This document shows, piece by piece, positions 9,915 through 20,280 of a DNA stretch of 64,000 bases (the first letter of the stretch is position 1; every line of letters begins with the position of its first letter). The translations under genes were made by a program, and so were the position numbers. The DNA comes from Malaya genurostris. Lineage: Eukaryota; Arthropoda; Insecta; Diptera; Culicidae. Below the pieces are notes generated by a model that was not told where the DNA came from, ran no database searches, and saw nothing but the letters and a program-made list of their open reading frames with translations. The stretch is from assembly GCF_030247185.1 (NCBI RefSeq), contig NC_080571.1:148093889-148157888 (forward strand), read 5' to 3'.

Positions 9915-10875
9915 CACTCAGAAAAATCCTCACTTCAATGCTACGTGAAAATGTATGTGATTTTTATCCATCGAACTTTTCTTGTAATACTTATTTGAAG
10001 TATAGATAGCACATAATGAACTCATGAACTCTTAGTACACATTTGTATCACGTAATATCTACGCCACTTTTTTCATAGATTCTATAGAATAATTTTGTGA
10101 AATTTATACAAAATTTATTTAAATTATACAGTAAAATTGATATCATCTGAACTTAGATTTAAAGAATGCCTTCAGCTGGAACTTGTCCCGGGTTGGCGGT
10201 TCAATGCATAGGACACTGGTCTTACAAGCCAGTTGTCGTATGTTCGAGCCCCGACCTGGAAGGATTCTTAGTGTTAGTAGGATCCATAGTACTAGCCATG
10301 CAATGATTCTGTACACTAAGAATCGGCTGCGAAGTCTGTTGAAACAGAAAGGCCAAATTCCACCAAAGGAATGTAATGCCAGGACTTTGCTCAGCTGGAA
10401 CTATAGTAGTTCAAGATGCGATTGATGTGCTGGAACACAATCTAGAGGTTTTGCCTTTTGAACTCCACTGTAGAAATATTATACTTCTGCTTGATACTAG
10501 TATTAGATCTGAAAGTATAATAAAAATTAGCTAGACTTCATAACTGTCGATAAAATCAATAAGCAATTTTAGGGTAAATCACTGTGATAAATACCATAGA
10601 AGGGTCAAAAAGGATTTGGCCTATGTTGTTTGTTCTAGGTTGTTCAACTGTCGCCATATTGCGAGCACAAAATGAACATGACAAAATGTATTCAAGTAAG
10701 TACGTGACACATAAAATATATGTGACAACAGCAATAATTCTGACATATAATTCATTTCATATTCAATCATGATCCGATGATTGGTAAGAACATCACGTGA
10801 ACCCTGATGACAAAGCCATTTTTTAGAATCTACGTGATTTTTCACATAAGGTTAACGTGTGGATTTTTTTGAGTG
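9915..10875. mobile_element. MITE with CACTCA termini, hosting a SINE
   Basis: Terminal inverted repeats CACTCAGAAAAATCCTCAC / CACTCAAAAAAATCCACAC (2 mismatches in 19) are flanked by TA (9913-9914, 10876-10877). The interior is non-coding with repeated TACGTGA and CACATAA motifs. After subtracting the SINE and one TSD copy it would be about 740 bp. TA targets suggest a Tc1/mariner-type or similar transposase, but none is encoded. Confidence 0.65.
10184..10390 (+). mobile_element. tRNA-derived SINE (Feilai-like)
   Basis: A 12-bp target-site duplication TCAGCTGGAACT flanks it (10172-10183 and 10391-10402). The head has a tRNA-like promoter: a box-A-like TTGGCGGTTCAATGCATAGG and box B GTTCGAGCC at 10242-10250, transcribed by RNA polymerase III. 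The tail ends GGAATGTAATGCCAGGACTT TGC. It is 207 bp. Named Feilai-like from memory of the Aedes SINE; the identity is not verified. Confidence 0.8.
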
Positions 10876-11046
10876 TAGATTGTTTGACGTTTGGTCAATT
10901 CACGTAAACCTTATGTGATGACTCTATTCATTTTAGGGGATGTTCGTATAACATTCATTTTCGTCACGTAAAATATTCAATTTGACATTTGAAACCATTT
11001 TACGTGATTGTTCAAGTGAATCGAACGTGAATTTTTATTTGAGTGT
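10876..11046. repeat. Second MITE terminus, related family
   Basis: Contains CACGTAAACC, TCACGTAAAATATT and TTACGTGATTG motifs and ends at GAGTGTA (about 11040-11046), the same terminal heptamer as the neighbouring MITE. It is either the right flank of an older copy into which 9915-10875 inserted, or a partial copy. The matching left end is not clear. Confidence 0.4.
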
Positions 11047-11056
11047 ACGACAGAGT

Positions 11057-11735
11057 GGTATCCAGAGATGCCAGATATTTTCATAGAAAATCTGTATTCT
11101 TTGTATAAAAAATCTGTATTAATCTGTATTCAGTAATAAAATGAAATTCTTAAAACAAAATGATGATAAAAGATGTTATCCCAATAGATTGTGGTTGTAG
11201 GATGGTAGATTCAATCAGTCAATTCAACGACGTTTTAGTTTTTTATCCACAATTGAATTGCAATTCCATATATTTATCTAGTTTGAAATTGATGACTTTA
11301 TAATTTGACATGGAATTTCAACGCCCAATATGCAACGTCAAGTCGGTTCACACAACTCTCAGTTTGACAGTAAAGTTTCATGATGCCATTACTTCCTTAA
11401 ATAAAGTACTGTCTCTGACGGTATCCAAAATATCATCTTTTCTGTTAGTTTTTCATTCATTTGGTTTCTCCAATATATGTTTTCACTCAGTCATTGAAAA
11501 ACATTGAATATCAGTTCAAATTGATTTCAAATTATATTATAAATGGATTTCACAGATTTTCATATTAATGTGTGATTTGTCCGTTGATTGATAGACTTTT
11601 ATATCGTCACTGGAATCAAATACTAAAAGATAACTCAGGCAGAAAGGTTAAATTTGTTCTTTCTTACTTTTTGTGACATCTGTATAAATCTGTATAAAAT
11701 TTAGAAAATCTGTATAAAATCTGTACTCTTTTTCG
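11057..11735. repeat. MITE-like segment with AATCTGTAT subterminal repeats
   Basis: Begins CAGAGATGCCAGATATTTTC and carries clusters of AATCTGTATT near both ends (11090-11135 and 11680-11730). The CAGAG start and subterminal repeats are hAT-like, but I could not find a clean matching right terminus or target duplication. Confidence 0.45.
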
Positions 11736-12053
11736 CAGTTTCATTCTGCGTAGCTTCATTCGATTTTCTCTCACAAGTTGAGCGAGTAATAGAAGTACGT
11801 AATGAGTGAAACATTTCGTTAAAATTAATTATCTTTTCGGTTCTTCGGAAAGAGTCGAAAAGAAAAATATTAAAATTAAGGGCGTTCGTAATATAAGTTT
11901 TAATTAGTTTAAGGTAGTATGCGTGTCATGAACATGAATGAGCATGAAGTCTGAAAGTGAGTGCGATTGAGTAAAATTAATGAATGTTAGTGTGACTGAG
12001 AATGAATGAAATTGACTGAATGAGACGTACGAATGAGTTAGGTTAAAAATATT
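11736..12053. other. No gene seen
   Basis: GA/TGA-rich sequence with many TGAATGA and GAGTG motifs between 11930 and 12040. It leads into the tandem array. Confidence 0.4.
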
Positions 12054-12340
12054 CTGCCAAGCGTCGTTCTTGTGACAGTAATATTGTTTTGTCCAAGCGT
12101 CGTTCTTGTGACAGTAGTGTAGTTTTGTCCAAGCGTCGTTCTTGTGACAGTAGTGTAGTTTTGTCCAAGCGTCGTTCTTGTGACAGTAGTGTAGTTTTGT
12201 CCAAGCGTCGTTCTTGTGACAGTAGTGTAGTTTTGTCCAAGCGTCGTTCTTGTGACAGTAGTGTAGTTTTGTCCAAGCGTCGTTCTTGTGACAGTAGTGG
12301 TGTTTTGTCCGAGCGTCGTTCTCGTGACAGTGAAAAAGGG
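12054..12340. repeat. 36-bp tandem array, eight units
   Basis: Eight head-to-tail copies of a 36-bp unit around CCAAGCGTCGTTCTTGTGAC plus AGTAGTGTAGTTTTGT. The middle copies are identical; the first and last diverge. Because 36 is a multiple of three, both strands stay open. The + strand would read a 12-residue SKRRSCDSSVVL repeat, but a TAA sits just upstream with no ATG, so coding is doubtful. Confidence 0.9.
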
Positions 12341-13655
12341 GAGAAAATGTGAAATTTAGTCTGTTTTTCTTCCGGATAGTTTCTGTTATTTGTTGTGTTT
12401 CCGATCAATATTTCTGCTCTACCAATGCAAAGACCGTCTCAAATTCTGACGCATATTAAACAGTTTCGACAGCTACACTTTCGCAGTTGTTTTGGGAATG
12501 ATGGATGGAACATATCGCATCTGATTTTGACAAATATTTCGGCAAAAACACGAGACTGAAAATGGACAGACTCACTGCTTTAGAATTATACAATTCCGGG
12601 AGTGAGAGCTCCTCTGGCCTTTGGAAAAATCATCCCTCGGAATTGAAACTGGTACTAAGGAAGAAGTAGTCGCATTTGAAGTCGGCTTTTGTTCGAAAAA
12701 AAAAACCTAGGGCTTTTTTTAAACCGAGTCGGGGAAAATTGTGACCTGTTATTCTTTGGTCACAATGTTGTTCCTTTGGTCACTGAATCCAGCTTGTATA
12801 TATATGTCAAATTTTGTAATATTTTTGTTTATATCAATTGTCAGTAAATGTATGAGTAGAATTTAAACGTCAATCGCATTCCTACTCCGTGTTTACATGT
12901 TTGAGTCACGTTTAAGTTCTGCTCAATAGCCTAGGTTGGTGTCACAAGTAGGGTTTTGTTTAATTATTTATTTCCATTTGTTTATTTATTAGTTATATAT
13001 TCTATTTATTATTTGTTTATTCTATTTATTATTTATTTATTTACATTTATTTATTGTTTATTTATATATTAACAATTATTTATTTACACTATTTATTTAT
13101 TTATATTGTTCATTTATTCACATTCGTCAATTCATATATTTCTTTATACATATTTATTGAATAACTTATGTTTATTTCGGCGAAAGGAAAAAAATAGCAA
13201 ATACACTTATAAAAGTACTAAAATTCAAATACACAATTCATGACACCAACCATAATAAAACGATAAAATATTGTAACCGTCATCTGTCTGCACACTGTCA
13301 TCGTCGTCATCATCGTCATCATCGCAACATAATATGCGGGGTGGCATGCTTTGAGGGTGGCGGTGGGTATGAAATGGAAAACGGACCCCAAGCAGATAAA
13401 ATCCGCGGGAAAACCTTTGCGGAGGACGAGTATATTACCAGCCCGGTAGAGTGAAGTTCGTAGCAGCGGGTCACAAACGAATGCGACAGTGTGTTTCATT
13501 AGCAGAACCAAAAAGTTAGTGGAAGTCGATCCAAATGAATCAATCCGTTTCAAAAGTCCATCATCGAGAAAATTAAAGTAGATCCAAAGGGGTCAGTTTG
13601 TTTGCTGCTAGTCCGACATGTGTGCCTTCACGTTTTTTTTCTTACGTTAACCGAA
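12341..13655. other. No gene seen; AT-rich TTTATT tract at 12960-13170
   Basis: A moderately GC-rich stretch at 12400-12700 looks coding-like in composition but has no recognisable protein. It is followed by degenerate (TTTATT)n repeats. 13240-13600 includes a TCATCGTCATCATC simple repeat near 13290-13325 and unrecognised unique sequence. Confidence 0.4.
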
Positions 13656-13790
13656 AAAGGCGGGTAGGTAATGTCAGAGACATAACTGGATTTCGTGAAT
13701 ACGAAAAAACTGGCACGATCCCATCACTTTTCCGAATATCAGTTAGTTGATTGATTGTATGGATTGTGCAAGCTTTCCCCTTTTTCATTA
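13656..13790 (+). repeat. Dispersed repeat family R, partial copy
   Basis: AAAAGGCGGGTAGGTAATGT CAGAGACATAACTGG, then AAACTGGCAC and TTCCGAATATCAGTTAGTTG, match the inverted copies ending at 20217 and 27270. It is cut off after about 135 bp. Confidence 0.65.
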
Positions 13791-14204
13791 ATATAGTTTG
13801 AAGTGATGCACCTACATTAAAGTACAGATTAGTTACATTAAACAGCTACTATTCTACAACTATATATTCCAAACTTGAAACAATTCCTTTTTAATTTGCC
13901 AATATAGGAGGCTAGGTACGACAAATTTGTAATTTTTTTTATTGAAGCTATGAAGTTCGAAGATATCTGATTATTCTCGAAATTTCAGTACGAGACAATT
14001 GCAATGGCCTGGTCTGAAATGTATCGACGATCTTCGGTATGCAAGATGCATTTTAATAATAATAATGATAGTAATAATAAAGATAATAATAATAATAATG
14101 ATACAGATTAATCTGTACATATATGTATGTATGAATAAAATATAGATTAACCTGTATATATGGCAATCATTGCATATTTTCACACGACCTCATACTAGTA
14201 TAAA

Positions 14205-14276
14205 GATGTGTTAAACATCATCACTTTCGTTTTCGCATTGCTGTTCGTAATTGAATGTGTTAGTGACGGTATAAAT
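14205..14276 (+). repeat. 72-bp direct repeat, left copy, with TATA motif
   Basis: GATGTGTTAAACATCATCAC ... AATTGAATGTGTTAGTGACGG then TATAAAT. It recurs at 14929-15000 with GCAAAT in place of TATAAAT. It lies upstream of the H2A pseudogene and could be a promoter remnant. Confidence 0.6.
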
Positions 14277-14445
14277 CTGCCTTTCTACCGGTTTTCGGTG
14301 CCATCTTGCTGACGGTGTCTCGTACGTTCAGAGAAGCTGCTTTAACTTAAATGACGCTAATTCTCACATCACATTTCATTTTATACCTGCTACTGGCAGC
14401 GGTGTACGGACGTCCCCTTATTTAAAATACCTTTCCTGTTCGCAG

Positions 14446-14760
14446 AACACGCACACAGGAGGAACAGTTAAGGGCAGGGCAAAGTCCCGCTCAAACCGTG
14501 CTGGTCTGCATTTCCCAGTTGGCAGAATCCATTCTCTGTTCCGGAAGGGAAACTACGCCGAGCGTGTCGGTGCCAGTGCACCGATCTATCTGGTGGCAAT
14601 GATGGAGTACTTGACTGCTGAAATATTGGAATTGACCGGTAACGCTGCCCGTGACAACAAGGAAACGAAAATCATCCCTCGCCATCTGCAGCTGGCCATC
14701 CGTAACGACGAGGAGTTGAACAAAAACCCCGTTCTTTTCAGGACGACCACATCACTGTGA
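14446..14760 (+). pseudogene. Histone H2A pseudogene
   Basis: A continuous frame reads VKGRAKSRSNRAGLHFPVGR, IHSLFRKGNYAERVGASAP, EYLTAEILELTGNAARDNKE and TKIIPRHLQLAIRNDEELNK, the canonical H2A histone fold (core nucleosome protein, not H2A.Z). Breaks: the position of the initiator Met reads TCG, the first residues are scrambled (QNTHT where SGRGK is expected), and after DEELNK the docking domain and C-tail are replaced by ten unrelated residues and a TGA at 14758-14760. Substitutions such as H for Q and S for R in the core suggest decay. A pyrimidine tract plus CAG (about 14430-14445) just upstream mimics a splice acceptor, which is odd for a normally intronless gene. Confidence 0.88.
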
Positions 14761-14928
14761 TAAAGAAATATTTAAGATTGATTTAAATTTAGCCAGTTTT
14801 GATACGCCTGGAAAGTAGAATGCGCAAATCAAGTGTAAGCCTTTGTTCTAACAATTTGTTCATTTTTGTTTTCGGCCGCATACTAAAGAATTCACGACAA
14901 TGCGATGTTGTGTTCAAAATCATCTTGT

Positions 14929-15000
14929 GATGTGTTCAACATCATCACTTCCACTTTCGCATTGCCGTTCGTAATTGAATGTGTTAGTGACGGTGCAAAT
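14929..15000 (+). repeat. 72-bp direct repeat, right copy
   Basis: About 90% match to 14205-14276. The pair brackets the H2A pseudogene, 724 bp apart. Confidence 0.65.
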
Positions 15001-15515
15001 TATTTTAACTTCTTGTGTGTTGCCGAAACAAGGGCAACAGTTCCTCAGAAAATGGTAGGAAAGCGACAAAATTCAACTACACAGCAAAAAAAATCTTGTA
15101 ATTTCACATCGGAAAGTATGCACATAAACTAGGTTTGAAATGTTGCGTACAATTACATTCATTTCACGTTACACTATAACGATGTACTCTTGTATACGTT
15201 TTAATCCAAGATCGACGTATTAGAGACTTGCGTACTAAAAAAAACACAAAGCTGAGCAAAGTAACAAATAGCAACGGAATGCGTAACAACGTAATAAAAA
15301 ATACGTAATTCAGAACGATGTAATCCGAAAGAATTCATAGCATGTTGATACGAAATGAAAATACGGTTATTGTTTGGGTATTAATTTTTTATTTATTAAT
15401 TTAATGCTCTATAATCAGTCGTTGGTACCATTTCAATAGTAATTTAACTACATTTTATTGTACCGTTCTCCTTCTAGTTGTAAACATAATTTTCAATTTT
15501 TCATTATCTATACAA

Positions 15516-15792
<277 letters not shown>

Positions 15793-15799
15793 CTTTATT

Positions 15800-16020
15800 A
15801 GATTACTCATTATTTAAATCTTTTAATAAAGCAAAGCTTTGGCATTCGAGTTACTTACTGAAACGATTTTGTCTTCTTATATAAATTAGTAGAATTAAAC
15901 ATTTTTTGACGTTGCGTTGAAGAACAGTCGGCGAAGACTTTTTTTAATAATGTTAACAAACACGTCCCTACGAAAGCATAAATGGCAAGTTTTTGTTTGA
16001 ATACAAGTAAAAGAAAAAAT
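15800..16020. other. No gene seen
   Basis: AT-rich; probable 3' flank of the minus-strand gene at 16021. Confidence 0.4.
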
Positions 16021-16766
16021 CTATTGAATTTTAGCTAGTTTGATTAAAAGTGTTCGAACTTGTCGCTGTTGTTTACCTACTATTGTTGCAACTGATCTGG
16101 TGCCTTTATCAGGCTTAAGTTTCAGTAAATATAACTGAAAAAACTCTAAAGTTTTTGAAACTGAAGCAGGATATTTGTAAAAATATACAAAAAAAAACAT
16201 GAGGAAATTCAATACAGCTTCCACGATATTGTCTACGCCTTCTGTCACAATCATGCCTTCAGCGTGGACATAGTACATATTGCGACCTGTAACATAAACA
16301 TGAAAGTTAGAACATACAACTTTTGACGTACTTTAAATCATACCAACTAATGCGAGAATAGGAGATGAAGTAGTTGTATCCAAGACGGTAGCATCATTCT
16401 GTGTATAGTAAAAAAAAAGTTTGCATTAAAATTAAAAAATTAAAACTGACACAAATTATGCATCAAGAACAAGAAGACTACTAAATATGCCCTAAGGGCA
16501 TATAAACACTATATCAATTTAAATAGTATCATTATTTTTAATATTCCATTACTTACATCAAAACTGATCAAGACTGTAGAAAAATCTTCCTTCAATATTT
16601 TTGAAACACCAACAAAAATTTCCAAGTCTGTTGCAGTGTCGTTAATGTGCAGTTTTTTATCGATGTACGTTCTCGAAACTTGAATAAGTCTTTTCCGCTT
16701 AGACAAATAATTTTCAATAAAGCGTGTGGGATTTATCCCAGTTGCACGTTCAAAGTGATATTTTAG
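16021..16766 (-). CDS. Unrecognised three-exon gene, 5' end replaced by a transposon
   Basis: Three minus-strand exons fit with phase-consistent GT-AG introns. Exon A is 16766-16557 (donor GTAAGT), exon B 16398-16344 (acceptor TATACACAG, donor GTATGA), and exon C 16286-16021 (acceptor ATGTTACAG, stop at 16021). Introns are 158 and 57 nt. The product includes KYHFERATGINPTRFIENYL, SRTYIDKKLHINDTATDLEI, FSTVLISFDNDATVLDTTTS, SPILALVGRNMYYVHAEGM and a C-terminal KTLEFFQLYLLKLKPDKGTR. It vaguely recalls uncharacterised insect proteins annotated as SAM-domain-like, but I would not name it. There is no ATG. The coding sequence runs straight into the terminus of a TIR element at 16766, so the 5' part has been separated or lost. 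A possible upstream exon end (acceptor TTGATTTTACAG) lies beyond the elements near 18948. Confidence 0.6.
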
Positions 16767-18011
16767 CACAGACTAACAGACAGGACACTCAAATTTGATT
16801 CTTCAATCATTTTAACGGTCATTTCGAATATTCCATTATTTGGGACAGTACTCACATGTGTCATGATGGCGCCACGTTACCCTATCAAAAACATCATGTC
16901 TGTCATCTAGACTGTCTTTATTTTTTTCATTTACCAACAGAGTTGCCATTCATACAGAATTACCTGTAATGTATTGATTTGTATACGTCCATGCGAATTT
17001 CATGCAGGATACAGATTTAATACATATTGCCAAAGATAAACTGAAGATTACAATGTTCCATACGTTTCATTGAAAAATGTTGGGTCAGTAATCGTGAACC
17101 AGTTGGTTCAGTAATAATGTAATTTTATTGACCCTCCGTTAACAAGCGTCGACTAGTTCCGACAAAATGCCATGGAAACAATACAAGTTAGAAAGGAAGC
17201 ACACATATTTTTACATTCAGCATATAATGATTTCTTGCCACAACTGATGCTTCATGGGATGAGGCTATAACAAACTAAATAAATTCTAGACAATGGTTCT
17301 AAGTAGTTTTCACTTTCTTATTCTAAGAATCACTGATATAAAGCGAAATTTCTCAATATCGTTCATACTGTAACTTGATATTTTTCCAAACATAAACAAT
17401 CATTGTCATAGTTACGACGCATCTAGTGATCAGACACTTGTTGTTTTGCTTCAAAATACTCAAATTGACAGTGAACCGAGCTCATCGAGGGGTCCTATTC
17501 AAATGATACCTAAGAAATCGCAGACTACTCTATCTTGAGTTTATCTTTGATATTGCCTAAACTATATACATAATTGCGCCTACTTCTCATCCTCCAACTC
17601 AATAAAAAATCGAACCCGTTTTGTTACAATATTTACTTGCTTCTGGTCTGCCGCCACTTAATTTCGGGTGAAAACTACCAACACAATAAAAAATAGTCTA
17701 GATGAACAAATTTGAGTCGAATAAATGGATAAATGAATGAATCAAGAAAAAGTTAAATATATTATCAACGTAATCCAATAAATCATTGTGACGATTCATT
17801 TTCAAATATTTTGATGAAATCAGGCATCCCTGCAAGCAGCTGATCGGTGTTGACAAACGAGGGGAAACCAACTAGTAAAAAAACTTTTACATAACACAAG
17901 GGGTGTACAGATAGTAAATAGTTCGCGCAGTACAATATAGGTGGAACTAGTGCATCACGAAAAATAATTTTTATTAGAATTTACTCATACTGTCATGTCT
18001 GTTAGTCTGTG
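16766..18011. mobile_element. TIR element, CACAGACTAACAG family, copy 1
   Basis: Ends are CACAGACTAACAGACAGGAC and, inverted at 17992-18011, CACAGACTAACAGACATGAC (1 mismatch in 20). The interior is non-coding. Related copies are at 18507-18926 (inverted) and 36640-37272. It contains a 519-bp nested MITE; without it the element is about 720 bp. I could not define a target duplication. Confidence 0.75.
17031..17549. mobile_element. MITE with CAAAGATAAACT termini, 7-bp TSD
   Basis: TIRs CAAAGATAAACTGAAGAT / CAAAGATAAACTCAAGAT, flanked by ATATTGC at 17024-17030 and 17550-17556. The empty site is preserved in the sister copies at 18507-18926 and 36640-37272, which read straight across. 519 bp, no coding sequence. 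The 7-8 bp duplication is hAT-like, though the termini are not the usual CAG type. Confidence 0.85.
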
Positions 18012-18015
18012 GTTA

Positions 18016-18503
18016 TAGTATGTTCACATTAGCACTGATATCAAGTGATATACGCATATACTTGATATCCGATGATATCATGTGCGATATCACTTAATAT
18101 CTCATACAATTTGATGTCAACGCGTATCACCATTTTGGCATGATATCCGGGATATCATGTACGATATCATGTCGAGTTGTAAAAAATCGTAACTAGCAAC
18201 ACGGATAATGGCATTGAACGCACTCATTTATGAACGTCACTTTGAGAGTGAAAATAAACAATCATTATAATTTCGAATTCTTCAACGAGTACTAGCGTTC
18301 GGAACCATTAAATGCAAGGCTTCAATTATTGATTGAATTGTAGGAGAGAAAAGCAATATTATTGATGTTACTCCTAATGGGAACATTCAATATGACAACT
18401 TGATTGTCAAACGATATCATTTCGATCATATGTGAACACGTCCACGTGATATGCATATCATCTCGGTATATCAAGTGATATAAGCGCTAATGTGAACATA
18501 GTA
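18016..18503. mobile_element. Harbinger-type MITE rich in GATATC
   Basis: TIRs TAGTATGTTCACATTAGCAC / TACTATGTTCACATTAGCGC, flanked by TTA (18013-18015, 18504-18506), the 3-bp target used by PIF/Harbinger. Both subterminal regions are packed with TGATATC/GATATCA motifs. 488 bp, non-coding. Confidence 0.82.
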
Positions 18504-18506
18504 TTA

Positions 18507-18926
18507 GATGAGCAACTAGACTATTTTTTATTGTGTTGGTAATTTTCACCCGTATTTAGGTGGCGGCAGACCAGAATCAAGTAAATATTGTAACAAAACG
18601 GGTTCGGTTTTGTATTGCGTTTGAGGATGAGAAGTAGGCACAATTATGTATATAGTTTTGGCAATATGTATTAAATCTGTATCCTGCATGAAATTCGCAT
18701 GGACGTATACAAATCAATACATTACAGATAATTCTGTATGAATGGCAACTCTGTTGGTAAATGAAAAAAATAAACACAGTCTAGATGACAGACAGGATGT
18801 TTTTGATAGGGTAACGTGGCGCCATCATGACATATGTGAGTACTGTCCCAAATAAAGGAATATTCGAAATGACTGTTAAAATGATTGAAGAATCTAATTT
18901 GAGTGTCCTGTCTGTTAGTCTGTGAA
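18507..18926. mobile_element. CACAG-family element, copy 2, truncated, inverted
   Basis: Matches the complement of copy 1 from about 17708 back to 16766, ending in TGTCCTGTCTGTTAGTCTGT G. It lies head to head with copy 1, giving near-identical outward ends about 2.16 kb apart. Confidence 0.8.
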
Positions 18927-19354
18927 GTTACTTCGGGGAGAATGTCTGTAAAATCAAAATAACCTGGAGGGAAGTCACATATAACCCGTCAGTCTAGTGA
19001 GGGAGTCAAAAACTAAACGAAACTTATCTTGCACTCTGTGAGGTACATATTTTTTTAGGGGAGAAGGGAGATGTGCGGTATAGGAATATCGCAGTGTGAT
19101 GCAGAGTTGCTTGAGCGACACAGTGAACGTGGCAACACTGCTCATAAGGTTGATATAGCGATGGTAGGAATCGATCCGAGGATGCCTGGCAACAGCCACT
19201 TAAGAATCGCGCTCATTGTACAAGAAGCCAACTCAGAGGTAAGACGTATATTCGGAGTGTCAGGTATCAACGCTGGGTGATTCCTCGCGGGTAACAGAAT
19301 GGCGTGCACAGTATCCATCGGAATTTGAACTAAACTCGTCACTCTCCATCACGA
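18927..19354. other. No gene seen
   Basis: Possibly the far flank of the interrupted gene at 16021-16766 (see there). A short + strand frame at 19071-19280 has no recognisable content. Confidence 0.35.
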
Positions 19355-20217
19355 ACGCCTTCATAAAAGGTTCTTTTCAGAACCACCATTATTTTATCAT
19401 AAGGAACTATACTGGTTATTTCGTAATATTTGTGTGTTCAAATGTTTAATGTAACTAGTCTGTACTGTAGTTTAGGCAAATACAAATAATAATACCCCTA
19501 AGTCCCATACAAACGAACCGCCAATGTTTGGTTCACAGCCTGAACAAGTAAGCCTAGCAAATTACTCCCTTTCACTACGATAGTTTGAAAATGTGGAAGG
19601 AGATCGTTTCTGGCAACGCTTTATGCTAGTTGCTACGGTGCATAACAAACTTGTTTGTTTATGTTTATCGTTGCTGTATCAAACTGCAACAATCAGTCTA
19701 AATATCGCCGGCACTAGCACAAAAGATGAAAAATGAACACAAACACCCACGAATCTAAAATATCAATACAACTAGTAGTATATTCATGGTGGCTTAACCA
19801 TTCTAGATTATTGTTTAACTAACATTTCGCTTGTGATCTTGATTATCAGATGAAAACTGTTTGTTTATTTATTTTTCACGATAATAAACAGTAACTATGG
19901 TGAACTTGTTCTTACCCTTCAGTGTTGCTAGTTTTATAGAAAACTAGTTAAAGTGCATTGTCACTCTGACAGTGTATCATGACAGTGTACCGTACGATGC
20001 AAAATGTGTCCTTGAAAATTTGTCGAAGTATTCCGTATTATAATTTGTATTTGGTTTAGGTGTATCGTTTCAAATTCTAGTAGTGTAAAAGGGCAAAACT
20101 TGTACAATTCACACTATTGATCAACTAATTTATATTCTAAAGTATAAAGTAAGAGTGTCAATTTCATTCGTATTCACGACATCCAGTTATGTCTGTAACA
20201 TTACACACCTGCACTTT
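19355..20217 (-). repeat. Dispersed repeat family R, full copy with insertion
   Basis: Runs from ACGCCTTCATAAAAGGTTC to CATTACACACCTGCAC and matches 26985-27270 along its length once the 577-bp insert at 19477-20053 is removed. About 285 bp and non-coding. The family also occurs at 5630 and 13656. Confidence 0.75.
19477..20053. mobile_element. MITE with CAAATACAAAT termini, 7-bp TSD
   Basis: TIRs CAAATACAAATAATAATAC / CAAATACAAATTATAATAC (one mismatch) with GTTTAGG at 19470-19476 and 20054-20060. 577 bp, non-coding. The sister repeat at 26985-27270 holds what looks like an excision footprint at the same site. Confidence 0.85.
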
Positions 20218-20280
20218 TTTAATATAACTATTTATTGGAATATGAGTTAAAATTAAATTATTATGATTTTAATTGGGTGT

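Noticed and set aside
10183..10425. tRNA gene or protein-coding ORF
   Set aside because: Box-B-like motif belongs to a SINE with a 12-bp target duplication; no cloverleaf fits and the ORF is fortuitous.
12054..12340. CRISPR-like array
   Set aside because: Units are contiguous 36-bp tandem copies with no spacers, in a eukaryotic sequence.
13218..13553. Minus-strand ORF of 111 codons
   Set aside because: Includes a translated TCATCG simple repeat and no recognisable domain.
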